The position numbers were made by a program, and so were the translations under genes. Source: Lentisphaeria bacterium UBA1784 (GTDB lineage: Bacteria > Verrucomicrobiota > Lentisphaeria > Victivallales > Victivallaceae). Taken from it: DNA of 7,641 nucleotides. The notes below the pieces were generated by a model that was not told the origin of the DNA, ran no database searches, and was given only the letters and a program-made list of their open reading frames with translations. Every line of letters begins with the position of its first letter. Positions within the stretch are counted from its first letter, which is position 1. Below are positions 1 through 5,508 of the stretch, one piece after another. Where the stretch lies: assembly GCA_002315455.1 (NCBI GenBank), contig DCGG01000128.1, forward strand, positions 1 through 7,641, written 5' to 3'.

Positions 1-1185
1 CAGGGGGGGCGGAAGTTTCCCCGCATCCTGACTTTCCCGCAGGACGTCCAGCAGAAAGACAAAGCACTCCATGAATTTGTGGCTGGAGAGGCAGTCGAGC
101 CTGTGCAGTTCCAGTTCCACGGCAAAGTTGGGGTCGCCTACCAGACGCCGGAGTTTGCTCCGGCGCATCTCCCGCACCGATGCGAAACGCATGTGGTTCC
201 GCACCGCCTGCACGATGGAGTCCCGCTGTTCCACCGAGAAGTGAAGCCGGTTCAGGATCCCGAACGCCATGTCGGCTCCCGCTGATTCGTGGTCGAAGAA
301 GCGGATGCGTCCCCCTTCCACCGGATTGCGGAAGAAAGTCTTGGGTTTGCCGACGTCGTGCAGAAGCACGCTCCATGCCGTCGCCGCGTCTGGCCGCGCC
401 ATGTGACGGAGCATGAGCATGGTGTGGACGAAAACGTCCCCTTCCGGATGAAATTGCGGCGGCTGTTCCACGCCCCGGAGCGCATCCGCCTCGGGGAGTA
501 CCGCCTTCAGCAGACCCGTTTCCGCCAACAGCCGGAAAGCCCGGTCTGGATGGGGCTGCAGGAGCATCCGCTCCAGTTCCTGATGGATGCGTTCTCCGGA
601 GAGTTCGCCTGCCAGCGGAGCGAGTTTTTCGATGGCCATCCGGGTCTCCCGCTCCAGTTCATAACCGAAGCGGGCCGCGAAACGGATCGCCCGGAGCATC
701 CGCAGATAGTCCTCCCGGAAACGTTCCTCCGGCGCCCCCACCGTGCGGATAATCCCCGCGCGGAGGTCGGCCAGACCGCCCACGTGATCCGTCACTTCCC
801 CGGTTTCCGGGTCCAGAAGCATGGCGTTGACGGTGAAGTCCCGGCGCAGAACGTCCAGGGAGAGGTCATCGGTATATTGCACCTGCTCCGGATGGCGTCC
901 GTCCATGTAGAAGCGCTCCTGCCGGGCGGCGGCCACTTCGAACCAGAACTCCCCCGCGCGCACCAGCGCAACGCCGAAACTGCGGCCCACCAGACGGACT
1001 TCGGGGAAAAGTTCCGTCAGCCGTTCCGGACGGGCGGTGGAGACGACGTCGATGTCGTGAGGCTCCCGCCCCATGACCAGATCCCGGACGGCACCGCCGA
1101 CCAGCATAGCCTTGCATCCGGCCCGGCGCAGAGTGGAGACGATCTCCCTCGCGGCGGCAAATTCCGGGGTGTTGCTGGTGTACAT
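1..1185 (-). CDS. cca: CCA tRNA nucleotidyltransferase / poly(A) polymerase family protein with HD domain (partial, C-terminus off the left edge)
   Basis: Class II nucleotidyltransferase that would add CCA, or only A, to tRNA 3' ends, or poly(A) tails to RNA. The reading frame is open from an ATG at 1185 to base 1, giving 395 residues with no stop. Visible motifs are GGAVRD at residues 30-35, the catalytic pair D44-I-D46, RRDFTVNAM at 114-122, and EDYLRMLRAIRFAARFGYELE-type family signature at about 158-178. An HD phosphohydrolase domain follows, with likely metal ligands H254, H276-D277 (LLHDVGKP) and H299. The start has a GGGAGGAG ribosome site only about 4 bases upstream, which is close; no alternative start is near. 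It is the last visible gene of the tsaD-phosphatase-cca operon, 31 bases after the phosphatase. The family is certain. Whether it is CCA-adding, A-adding or a poly(A) polymerase cannot be told from these motifs. The class II fold plus an HD domain resembles E. coli Cca. Confidence 0.9.
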   Translation of the reverse strand, partial: MYTSNTPEFAAAREIVSTLRRAGCKAMLVGGAVRDLVMGREPHDIDVVSTARPERLTELFPEVRLVGRSFGVALVRAGEFWFEVAAARQERFYMDGRHPEQVQYTDDLSLDVLRRDFTVNAMLLDPETGEVTDHVGGLADLRAGIIRTVGAPEERFREDYLRMLRAIRFAARFGYELERETRMAIEKLAPLAGELSGERIHQELERMLLQPHPDRAFRLLAETGLLKAVLPEADALRGVEQPPQFHPEGDVFVHTMLMLRHMARPDAATAWSVLLHDVGKPKTFFRNPVEGGRIRFFDHESAGADMAFGILNRLHFSVEQRDSIVQAVRNHMRFASVREMRRSKLRRLVGDPNFAVELELHRLDCLSSHKFMECFVFLLDVLRESQDAGKLPPPL

Positions 1186-1216
1186 GGCTCCTCCCTTGTC
1201 GGCGGGATCGACAGGA

Positions 1217-1858
1217 TCAGCGGATGTGCTTGATCAGTTCCACGAATTCGGGGAAGGACTGGACTTCGGAATCGAACTTTTCGCTCTGGGGATCTCCGAA
1301 TCCGTAGCGGACCAGCGCACAATGGAATCCGGCTCGGTTTCCGGCGGCGAGATCGGTCCAGTTGTCGCCGGCGATCCAGCACTCTCCGGGGGAAAACTGA
1401 TATTTTTTCGCCATGGCCAGCAGAGAATCCGGTTCCGGCTTCATGGGAAAGTCGGAGTCGCCACCGATCACGTCGTCGAAGTATTCCGCGATTTGAAAGG
1501 CGGAGAGGATCCGGTTGGAGGCTTCGGCGGGCTTGTTGGTCACGAGGACCAGTTTCCGCCCATCCAGATGGAGCGCGCGGAGACCGTCAGCCACTCCCTC
1601 ATAGAGGCTGGTGGTGTCGGTGAGGTGTTCGGCGTAGTAGGCGCGCATCCGCTTCAGGGATTCGTCGAAATCCAGTTCGGTATCCGCAATGGCGCGGCGG
1701 ACCAGATTGGCCATGCCGGTGCCGATGAAGGAGACGATCCGGGGGACCGTCAGCGGTTCCAACCCCATGGAACTGCGCATATAGTTCACCGCTCCGGCGA
1801 GGTCCAGCCGGGAGTCGATGAGGGTTCCGTCCAAGTCGAAGGCGATCAAATTGACCAT
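1217..1858 (-). CDS. gph: HAD-family hydrolase, phosphoglycolate phosphatase-like
   Basis: Predicted 213-residue cytosolic phosphatase of the haloacid dehalogenase superfamily. Motif I is DLDGT (nucleophile D8, acid D10). A helical cap domain spans about residues 15-80. Motif II is the T of VTNKP (T107), motif III is the K of MKPEPD (K140), and motif IV is GDNWTD (D165 and D169). The order and spacing match phosphoglycolate phosphatases (Gph), which remove 2-phosphoglycolate, but related enzymes such as pyrophosphatase PpaX look alike, so the substrate is an inference. I chose the ATG at 1858 because AAGGA sits 9 bases upstream (1868-1872). An in-frame TTG at 1867 would leave no space after that site. 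The gene lies between tsaD (36-base gap) and cca (31-base gap) on the same strand, so it is probably co-transcribed with them. No catalytic residue is missing. Confidence 0.88.
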   Translation of the reverse strand: MVNLIAFDLDGTLIDSRLDLAGAVNYMRSSMGLEPLTVPRIVSFIGTGMANLVRRAIADTELDFDESLKRMRAYYAEHLTDTTSLYEGVADGLRALHLDGRKLVLVTNKPAEASNRILSAFQIAEYFDDVIGGDSDFPMKPEPDSLLAMAKKYQFSPGECWIAGDNWTDLAAGNRAGFHCALVRYGFGDPQSEKFDSEVQSFPEFVELIKHIR

Positions 1859-1894
1859 GTCGAGCAATCCTTTCTCAAAAGCGGGTCCAACGTT

Positions 1895-2971
1895 TCAACC
1901 GATGAAGGGGACCCTGGTGAACCGGGGCAGACGCGCGAAGGAATCCATGTCCGGCGCTGCGAATTCCCCCCTGCGGAAACTGTGAAATCCGATGCCGCCC
2001 ACCATCGCCGCATTGTCGGTGCAGTACTTTGGCGGAGCGATCCGAAGCGAGATTGCCTTGGGCATCCGTTCGGCCATGAGCTGCCGGAGTTCGGCGTTGC
2101 AGGCCACCCCGCCGGCCACGACGACGGTCCGGGGGCGGAATTCCTTCACGGCGGTCAGTGTCTTGCGGACCAGAACATCCACCACCGCCCGCTGATAACT
2201 GGCTACGGTGTCCTTCAGCATGACCCCCGTCAGCGGTTCGCCGGAGGGGGACTCCCGCCGGACGTGGTAGAGCAACGCAGTCTTGATGCCGCTGAATGTG
2301 AAGTTGTAACGGTTCTCGGGGGCGAGCGCCTTGCCCGCCGCTCCGGTGAGGGGCCGAGGGAAGTCGAAGCGCTCCGGATCGCCCCCTTCGGCGGTACGCT
2401 GCATGATGGGTCCGCCGGGATATCCGAGGCCCAGCAGTTTTGCGCCTTTATCCAGGGCTTCCCCGGCTGCGTCGTCGATGGTGCATCCCAACTGGTGCGC
2501 GGAACCATCCGCAGAGACCAGCAGAAGGGAGGTGTGGCCGCCTGAGACCACCAGCGCCAGAAGCGGGTAGGAGTGCGGATCCTGAAGCACTTCCAGACCG
2601 TTGTCGAGGAAGGCTCCGTAGATGTGGGCCATGAAGTGATTGGCACCGATGAGAGGCACGCCGCTCCCGGCGGCAAGGCCCTTGGCGAAGTTCAAGCCGG
2701 TGAGTAGCGCCGGGATCAGTCCCGGACCCTGCGTCACCGCCACCGCGTCGATGTCCGCCATGGTGACGCCGGCGGTACCGAGTGCCGCGCCCACCACCGG
2801 GGTCAGGGCTTTCAGGTGTTCCCGGGCCGCCAGTTCCGGGACGACGCCCCCGTGGACCGCGTGCTTGGCGATCTGTGACGCCACTTCGCTGGAAAGCACT
2901 TCGAAACCGTCCCGCACTACGGCGGCAGCGGTCTCGTCGCAACTGGATTCAATGCCCAATATCAGAGCCAT
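1895..2971 (-). CDS. tsaD: tRNA N6-threonylcarbamoyladenosine transferase TsaD
   Basis: TsaD (old names Gcp, YgjD) transfers the threonylcarbamoyl group from TC-AMP to A37 of ANN-decoding tRNAs, working in the cytosol with TsaB and TsaE. The 358-residue product is slightly longer than E. coli TsaD (about 337). It opens with GIESSCDET (residues 6-14), the ASKHA-fold phosphate loop. It carries HFMAH at 112-116, giving the metal-binding pair H112 and H116, then SGGHT at 143-147, the VAGGVACNAELR segment, and CTDNAAM at 317-323, where D319 is the conserved late metal ligand. The ATG at 2971 has GGGAGGAG ribosome-site bases about 7 upstream. It is the first gene of the minus-strand operon and is preceded by the divergent intergenic region with a promoter candidate at 3015-3044. 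tsaB and tsaE are not in the window. The identification is secure. Confidence 0.97.
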   Translation of the reverse strand: MALILGIESSCDETAAAVVRDGFEVLSSEVASQIAKHAVHGGVVPELAAREHLKALTPVVGAALGTAGVTMADIDAVAVTQGPGLIPALLTGLNFAKGLAAGSGVPLIGANHFMAHIYGAFLDNGLEVLQDPHSYPLLALVVSGGHTSLLLVSADGSAHQLGCTIDDAAGEALDKGAKLLGLGYPGGPIMQRTAEGGDPERFDFPRPLTGAAGKALAPENRYNFTFSGIKTALLYHVRRESPSGEPLTGVMLKDTVASYQRAVVDVLVRKTLTAVKEFRPRTVVVAGGVACNAELRQLMAERMPKAISLRIAPPKYCTDNAAMVGGIGFHSFRRGEFAAPDMDSFARLPRFTRVPFIG

Positions 2972-3014
2972 TTTTCAGCTCCTCCCATTCTCAAGTTTGA
3001 TCGTTTCCCTATAA

Positions 3015-3044
3015 TATATAACTTCCCCGGGAAAATTTCTACAA
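3015..3044 (-). promoter_or_regulatory. Candidate sigma-70-type promoter for the tsaD operon
   Basis: On the minus strand, TTGTAG (3044-3039) is followed after 18 bases by TATATA (3020-3015), within an AT-rich stretch that stands out in this GC-rich sequence. It lies about 45 bases upstream of the tsaD start. An 11-base inverted repeat, TTCCC-C-GGGAA (3023-3033), sits in the spacer. Other -10 registers (TATATT, TATTAT) overlap, so the exact start site is uncertain. Confidence 0.5.
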
Positions 3045-3060
3045 CGCCGCCCGAAATTCC

Positions 3061-3074
3061 GCATGGAAACATGC
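3061..3074 (+). other. Short perfect hairpin with GAAA tetraloop
   Basis: GCATG (3061-3065), GAAA (3066-3069) and CATGC (3070-3074) form a 5-bp perfect stem closed by a GNRA-type loop when read on the plus strand. Two more small stems follow: CCCC-GCA-GGGG at 3077-3087 and ACGC-TGG-GCGT at 3098-3108. The structure is visible, but any function is unknown; stems this short arise often by chance in GC-rich DNA. Confidence 0.3.
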
Positions 3075-3167
3075 CGCCCCGCAGGGGATGTCCGCGCACG
3101 CTGGGCGTTTGCAGACTTGCCTCCATAACGATAGTTTGCGGTAGTTCGCGGTCGCCCCGCTCGCATT

Positions 3168-3181
3168 CCGGTCGCGACCGG
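3168..3181. repeat. Perfect 14-bp palindrome CCGGTCGCGACCGG
   Basis: The 14 bases equal their own reverse complement, and the left flank (TT) could extend the stem by G-T wobbles with the G run at 3182-3183. A T-run, TTTTT (3193-3197), follows 11 bases after the palindrome, too far for a classic intrinsic terminator. It lies about 40 bases upstream of the -35 candidate of the hisE promoter, so a dimeric regulator site is one possible reading. Confidence 0.4.
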
Positions 3182-3200
3182 GGGGTGTCTGATTTTTGCC

Positions 3201-3210
3201 GCGTCGACGC
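3201..3210. repeat. Perfect 10-bp palindrome GCGTCGACGC
   Basis: A self-complementary decamer lying 10 bases upstream of the proposed hisE -35 box. It is shorter than the palindrome at 3168-3181, with a related GC-rich composition but a different core (GTCGAC against TCGCGA). It could be an upstream operator or chance. Confidence 0.3.
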
Positions 3211-3219
3211 CGGAAAACT

Positions 3220-3247
3220 TTGCTTTTTCTCAAAGAGAGGCTATATT
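3220..3247 (+). promoter_or_regulatory. Candidate sigma-70-type promoter for hisE and downstream genes
   Basis: TTGCTT (3220-3225) and TATATT (3242-3247) are separated by 16 bases, on the strand and side expected for hisE. The -10 hexamer stands out from the GC-rich background. Transcription would begin near 3254, leaving a leader of about 43 bases before the hisE ATG at 3297. This is the only good promoter candidate I see for the right-hand gene cluster. Confidence 0.55.
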
Positions 3248-3262
3248 AAGACATCGTACAGG

Positions 3263-3275
3263 TGAGAACGTCTCA
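3263..3275 (+). promoter_or_regulatory. Inverted repeat TGAGA-ACG-TCTCA in the hisE leader
   Basis: A perfect 5-bp inverted repeat with a 3-base centre lies just downstream of the predicted transcription start and 6 bases before the AGGATGA ribosome site of hisE. The position suits an operator or a small leader hairpin. No His-rich leader peptide or classic his attenuator is visible nearby. Confidence 0.3.
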
Positions 3276-3296
3276 AGAACAGGATGATCCGTCGAT

Positions 3297-3560
3297 ATGA
3301 AAACCTTTGAAGAACTGTTTGCGGAACTGAAACGCAAGGCCGCCGCCAAGGATCCCGAATCCGGTACCGTCAAGGAACTGGCCAAGGGCACCCACGGCAT
3401 CGGAAAGAAGATCATGGAGGAGGCCGGAGAAGTCTGGATCGCCGCCGAATATGAGGGCAGGGAAAGAACTTCCGAGGAGATCTCCCAGTTGATCTATCAC
3501 CTCCAGGTGATGATGATCGACCGGGGTCTGGAACTGGAAGACGTTTACCGCTACCTCTAA
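3297..3560 (+). CDS. hisE: Phosphoribosyl-ATP pyrophosphatase HisE
   Basis: HisE hydrolyses phosphoribosyl-ATP to phosphoribosyl-AMP and pyrophosphate, the second step of histidine synthesis in the cytosol. The 87-residue protein is the normal size for stand-alone HisE, an all-alpha MazG-like NTP pyrophosphatase. The metal-binding EExxE motif is E41-E42-x-x-E45 within KKIMEEAGEVWIAAE. The second motif reads E61-I-S-Q64 before LIYHLQV, where many HisE proteins have ExxD. The ISQL(L/I)YH form and the GTVKEL...HGIGKKI segment are, from memory, typical of actinobacterial HisE. The ATG at 3297 has AGGATGA (3281-3287) about 9 bases upstream. It is the first gene after the divergent region and lies 31 bases before hisG, which catalyses the preceding step. 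HisI is not fused to it and is not in the window. Confidence 0.94.
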   Translation: MKTFEELFAELKRKAAAKDPESGTVKELAKGTHGIGKKIMEEAGEVWIAAEYEGRERTSEEISQLIYHLQVMMIDRGLELEDVYRYL

Positions 3561-3591
3561 CCCACCCCCTCCCGCAACAAAGGACCAAGTC

Positions 3592-4440
3592 ATGCTGAAA
3601 ATCGCCATCCCCAACAAAGGTGCCCTTTCCGAAGGTGCCGTGGGACTTTTCGCGGCCGCCGGTTACGCCTGCCGCCGCTCCGGCCGGGAACTGATCGTCA
3701 CCGATCGGGAAAATGAGATCGAATTTCTCTTTCTGCGCCCCCGGGATATCGCCCTCTACGTCGGCCACGGGATCATCGACATCGGCGTGACCGGCCGGGA
3801 CCTCGCCGCCGACAGCGGTGCCGACGTTGCGGAACTGCTTCCGCTGGAGTTCGGGCGTTCCCGGTTCTGCTTCGCCGTTCCCAAGGGAAAGTATCAGAAC
3901 ATCTCCCAGCTGAACGGTCTGCGGATCGCCTGCTCCTATCCCCAGCTGCTGAAGAAGAATCTGGATCAGCTCGGGATGAACTGCCCCATCGTCCGGCTGG
4001 ACGGCGCCGTGGAAATCTCCATCCGGCTGGGCGTGGCCGATGCCATCGCCGACGTGGTGGAATCCGGTTCCACCCTCCGCGAAGCCGGCCTTGAGACCCT
4101 CGGCGAACCCCTGCTTTACTCGGAGGCCGTGGTGGTCGCCCGGGACCTGAAACTCGGCGAACGCCCGGAAGTCCGCACGCTGCTCGCCCGGCTCCGGGGC
4201 ATTCTGGTGGCTTCCGCCTACTCCATCGTGGAGTACGACGTCCCCCGGACCAGTCTGGAGGCCGCATGCAAGATCACTCCCGGAGTGGAATCCCCCACCG
4301 TCGCTCCCCTCTCCAATCCGGACTGGGTGGCGGTGAAGGCCATGGTCCGCAGCAAGGAGTGCAACCGCATCATGGATGCTCTCTACTCCATCGGAGCCCG
4401 GGGCATCATCGTCACCGGGATCCAATCCTGTCGGCTGTAA
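3592..4440 (+). CDS. hisG: ATP phosphoribosyltransferase HisG, long form
   Basis: HisG joins ATP and PRPP to make phosphoribosyl-ATP, the committed step of histidine synthesis. The 282 residues match the long form, which carries its own regulatory domain and does not need HisZ. Residues 1 to about 200 are the periplasmic-binding-like catalytic domain, with IPNKGALSE (6-14), FLRPRDIALYV (47-57), GVTGRDLAADSG (65-76) and the PRPP loop around ADVVESGSTL (153-162). Residues from about 202 form the C-terminal ACT/PII-like domain, where histidine binds in the family, ending GARGIIVTGIQSCRL. Feedback inhibition by histidine is therefore expected by family knowledge. The ATG at 3592 has AAGGA (3580-3584) 7 bases upstream. 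The sequence resembles actinobacterial HisG throughout, and the hisE-hisG order also fits that group. A 9-bp hairpin follows the stop. Confidence 0.97.
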   Translation: MLKIAIPNKGALSEGAVGLFAAAGYACRRSGRELIVTDRENEIEFLFLRPRDIALYVGHGIIDIGVTGRDLAADSGADVAELLPLEFGRSRFCFAVPKGKYQNISQLNGLRIACSYPQLLKKNLDQLGMNCPIVRLDGAVEISIRLGVADAIADVVESGSTLREAGLETLGEPLLYSEAVVVARDLKLGERPEVRTLLARLRGILVASAYSIVEYDVPRTSLEAACKITPGVESPTVAPLSNPDWVAVKAMVRSKECNRIMDALYSIGARGIIVTGIQSCRL

Positions 4441-4444
4441 ACGT

Positions 4445-4471
4445 TTCGGGGGTCCTCCGGGAACTCCCGAA
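4445..4471 (+). promoter_or_regulatory. Strong hairpin between hisG and kdsD
   Basis: TTCGGGGGT (4445-4453) pairs with ACTCCCGAA (4463-4471): nine pairs including one G-U, around a 9-base loop. It begins 4 bases after the hisG stop. No T-run follows (the next bases are CAGAACAAAA), so it is not a standard intrinsic terminator. The loop carries CCTCC, complementary to a Shine-Dalgarno core. It may protect the hisEG 3' end, reduce read-through, or affect translation of kdsD. Confidence 0.45.
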
Positions 4472-4525
4472 CAGAACAAAATGGAACGCATCCTCTTCCG
4501 GATGCCAAAGAACGAGGTATCTGCC

Positions 4526-5500
4526 GTGAGTAAAATCCTTGATCTGGCCCATGAGGTCTTTGATATCGAGATGGAGGGCATTCAGACCGTCCGCAACGAA
4601 CTCGGCACTGATTTCGAGACGCTGGTGGAGGATTGTGCCGCAACCATCCGTCAGGGCGGGAAACTGATCCTCACCGGCATCGGCAAGTCCGGTTACATCG
4701 GCAAGAAGATTGCTGCCACGCTCTCCAGCGTGGGGTCTCCCTCCATTTTCATGCATCCGGTGGAAGCCCGCCACGGTGACCTCGGCATGATCCAGAAGAA
4801 CGACCTGCTCATCGCCCTGAGTTACAGCGGCGAGACCGAAGAACTGCTGGTCGTCCTGAATCCCGCCAAGCGGCTCGGCGTCCGGCTGGTAGCCATCACC
4901 GGCAGCCGCGGCTCCACTCTGGGCAAGATGAGCGATCTTGTGGTGGAGATGCCCGTGCCCCGGGAAGCCTGCCCCTTCAACCTCGCGCCCACCACCACCA
5001 CCACCGCTCTGCTGACGCTTGGCGATGCGCTGGCGATGGTCCTGCTGAACATTCAGGGCTTCACGAAGTCCGACTACGGCCGGCTCCATCCGGGCGGCGC
5101 CATCGGACGCATGGTCACCATGCGCGCCGAGGACATCATGCGTCCGCTGGATCGGTCCGCCTGCGTGCCTCCGGACGCAACGGTCCGCGAAGTGATCATT
5201 GAGATGAGCCGCGCCCGGTCCGGGTCCGCCATGATCGTGGATCCCGAGGGCAAACTCCTCGGCATCTTCACCGATGGCGACCTGCGCCGCTGCGTGGAGA
5301 AGAACGACCGCATCCTGACCCATAAGGTGCAGGAGGTCATGACGCCCAACCCCGTGACCGTCAACCGCGAAGCCATGGTGGCGGAGGTCCTGAAACTCCT
5401 CGAGAGGCGCCACATCGACGACCTCGTGGTCCTGGATGCGGACCGGAAAGTCCGGGGATTCATCGACGTGCAGGACCTGCCCGGTCTCAAGATCATGTAG
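4526..5500 (+). CDS. kdsD: Arabinose-5-phosphate isomerase, KdsD/KpsF/GutQ family
   Basis: This enzyme interconverts ribulose 5-phosphate and arabinose 5-phosphate, the precursor of Kdo in lipopolysaccharide. With the GTG start the product has 324 residues (E. coli KdsD has 328). The N-terminal SIS domain (to about 195) contains GIGKSG (51-56), HPVEARHGDLG (77-87), SYSGETEE (99-106), REACPFNLAPT (146-156) and RLHPGGA (186-192). K54, E106, E147 and H188 line up with the remembered E. coli catalytic residues K59, E111, E152 and H193, all offset by 5. Two CBS domains follow at about 203-262 and 270-324. I chose GTG 4526 because GAGG (4514-4517) lies 8 bases upstream and the product length fits. 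In-frame ATGs at 4481 and 4502 give 339 or 332 residues but lack a clear ribosome site. The next gene starts 8 bases after the stop, implying an operon. Confidence 0.93.
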   Translation: MSKILDLAHEVFDIEMEGIQTVRNELGTDFETLVEDCAATIRQGGKLILTGIGKSGYIGKKIAATLSSVGSPSIFMHPVEARHGDLGMIQKNDLLIALSYSGETEELLVVLNPAKRLGVRLVAITGSRGSTLGKMSDLVVEMPVPREACPFNLAPTTTTTALLTLGDALAMVLLNIQGFTKSDYGRLHPGGAIGRMVTMRAEDIMRPLDRSACVPPDATVREVIIEMSRARSGSAMIVDPEGKLLGIFTDGDLRRCVEKNDRILTHKVQEVMTPNPVTVNREAMVAEVLKLLERRHIDDLVVLDADRKVRGFIDVQDLPGLKIM

Positions 5501-5508
5501 GAGAAACA

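Larger units (their letters stand above)
2972..3296. other. Divergent intergenic region between tsaD and hisE
   Basis: These 325 bases separate two divergently transcribed operons. They hold an outward promoter candidate at each end, three short hairpins at 3061-3108, an imperfect 10-base tandem repeat at 3135-3144 and 3145-3154 (8 of 10 matching), and two perfect GC-rich palindromes at 3168-3181 and 3201-3210. Small open frames exist on both strands (for example 3071-3265 plus and 3039-3233 minus), but they lack convincing ribosome sites and any family resemblance, so I do not call them genes. No tRNA, SRP, 6S or riboswitch consensus that I know is recognisable. A small RNA cannot be excluded. 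Confidence 0.7.

Noticed and set aside
289..1233. Long plus-strand open frame of 314 codons
   Set aside because: It is antisense to the cca gene, whose motifs are unmistakable; long shadow frames are common in GC-rich coding DNA.
1859..1867. TTG start for the phosphatase at 1867
   Set aside because: It would directly abut the AAGGA ribosome site; the ATG nine bases later is properly spaced.
1073..2545. Plus-strand open frame of 490 codons
   Set aside because: It runs antisense across cca, the phosphatase and tsaD, shows no recognisable family and has a low-complexity Gly/His/Glu composition typical of reverse-strand shadows.
3168..3197. Palindrome plus T-run as an intrinsic terminator
   Set aside because: The T-run lies 11 bases after the palindrome ends, and no upstream plus-strand gene would need it.
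3039..3265. Small open frames in the divergent gap (3071-3265 plus, 3039-3233 minus)
   Set aside because: They have no good ribosome site, are Arg/Cys/Ser-rich as expected for non-coding GC-rich DNA, and overlap the promoter elements.
4376..4525. Upstream extension of kdsD overlapping hisG
   Set aside because: The extra 50 residues are Gly/Pro/Ser-rich, overlap the hisG C-terminus and have no counterpart in KdsD.
3412..4581. Minus-strand open frame of 389 codons
   Set aside because: It is antisense to hisE, hisG and the start of kdsD, all firmly identified, and has shadow-type composition.
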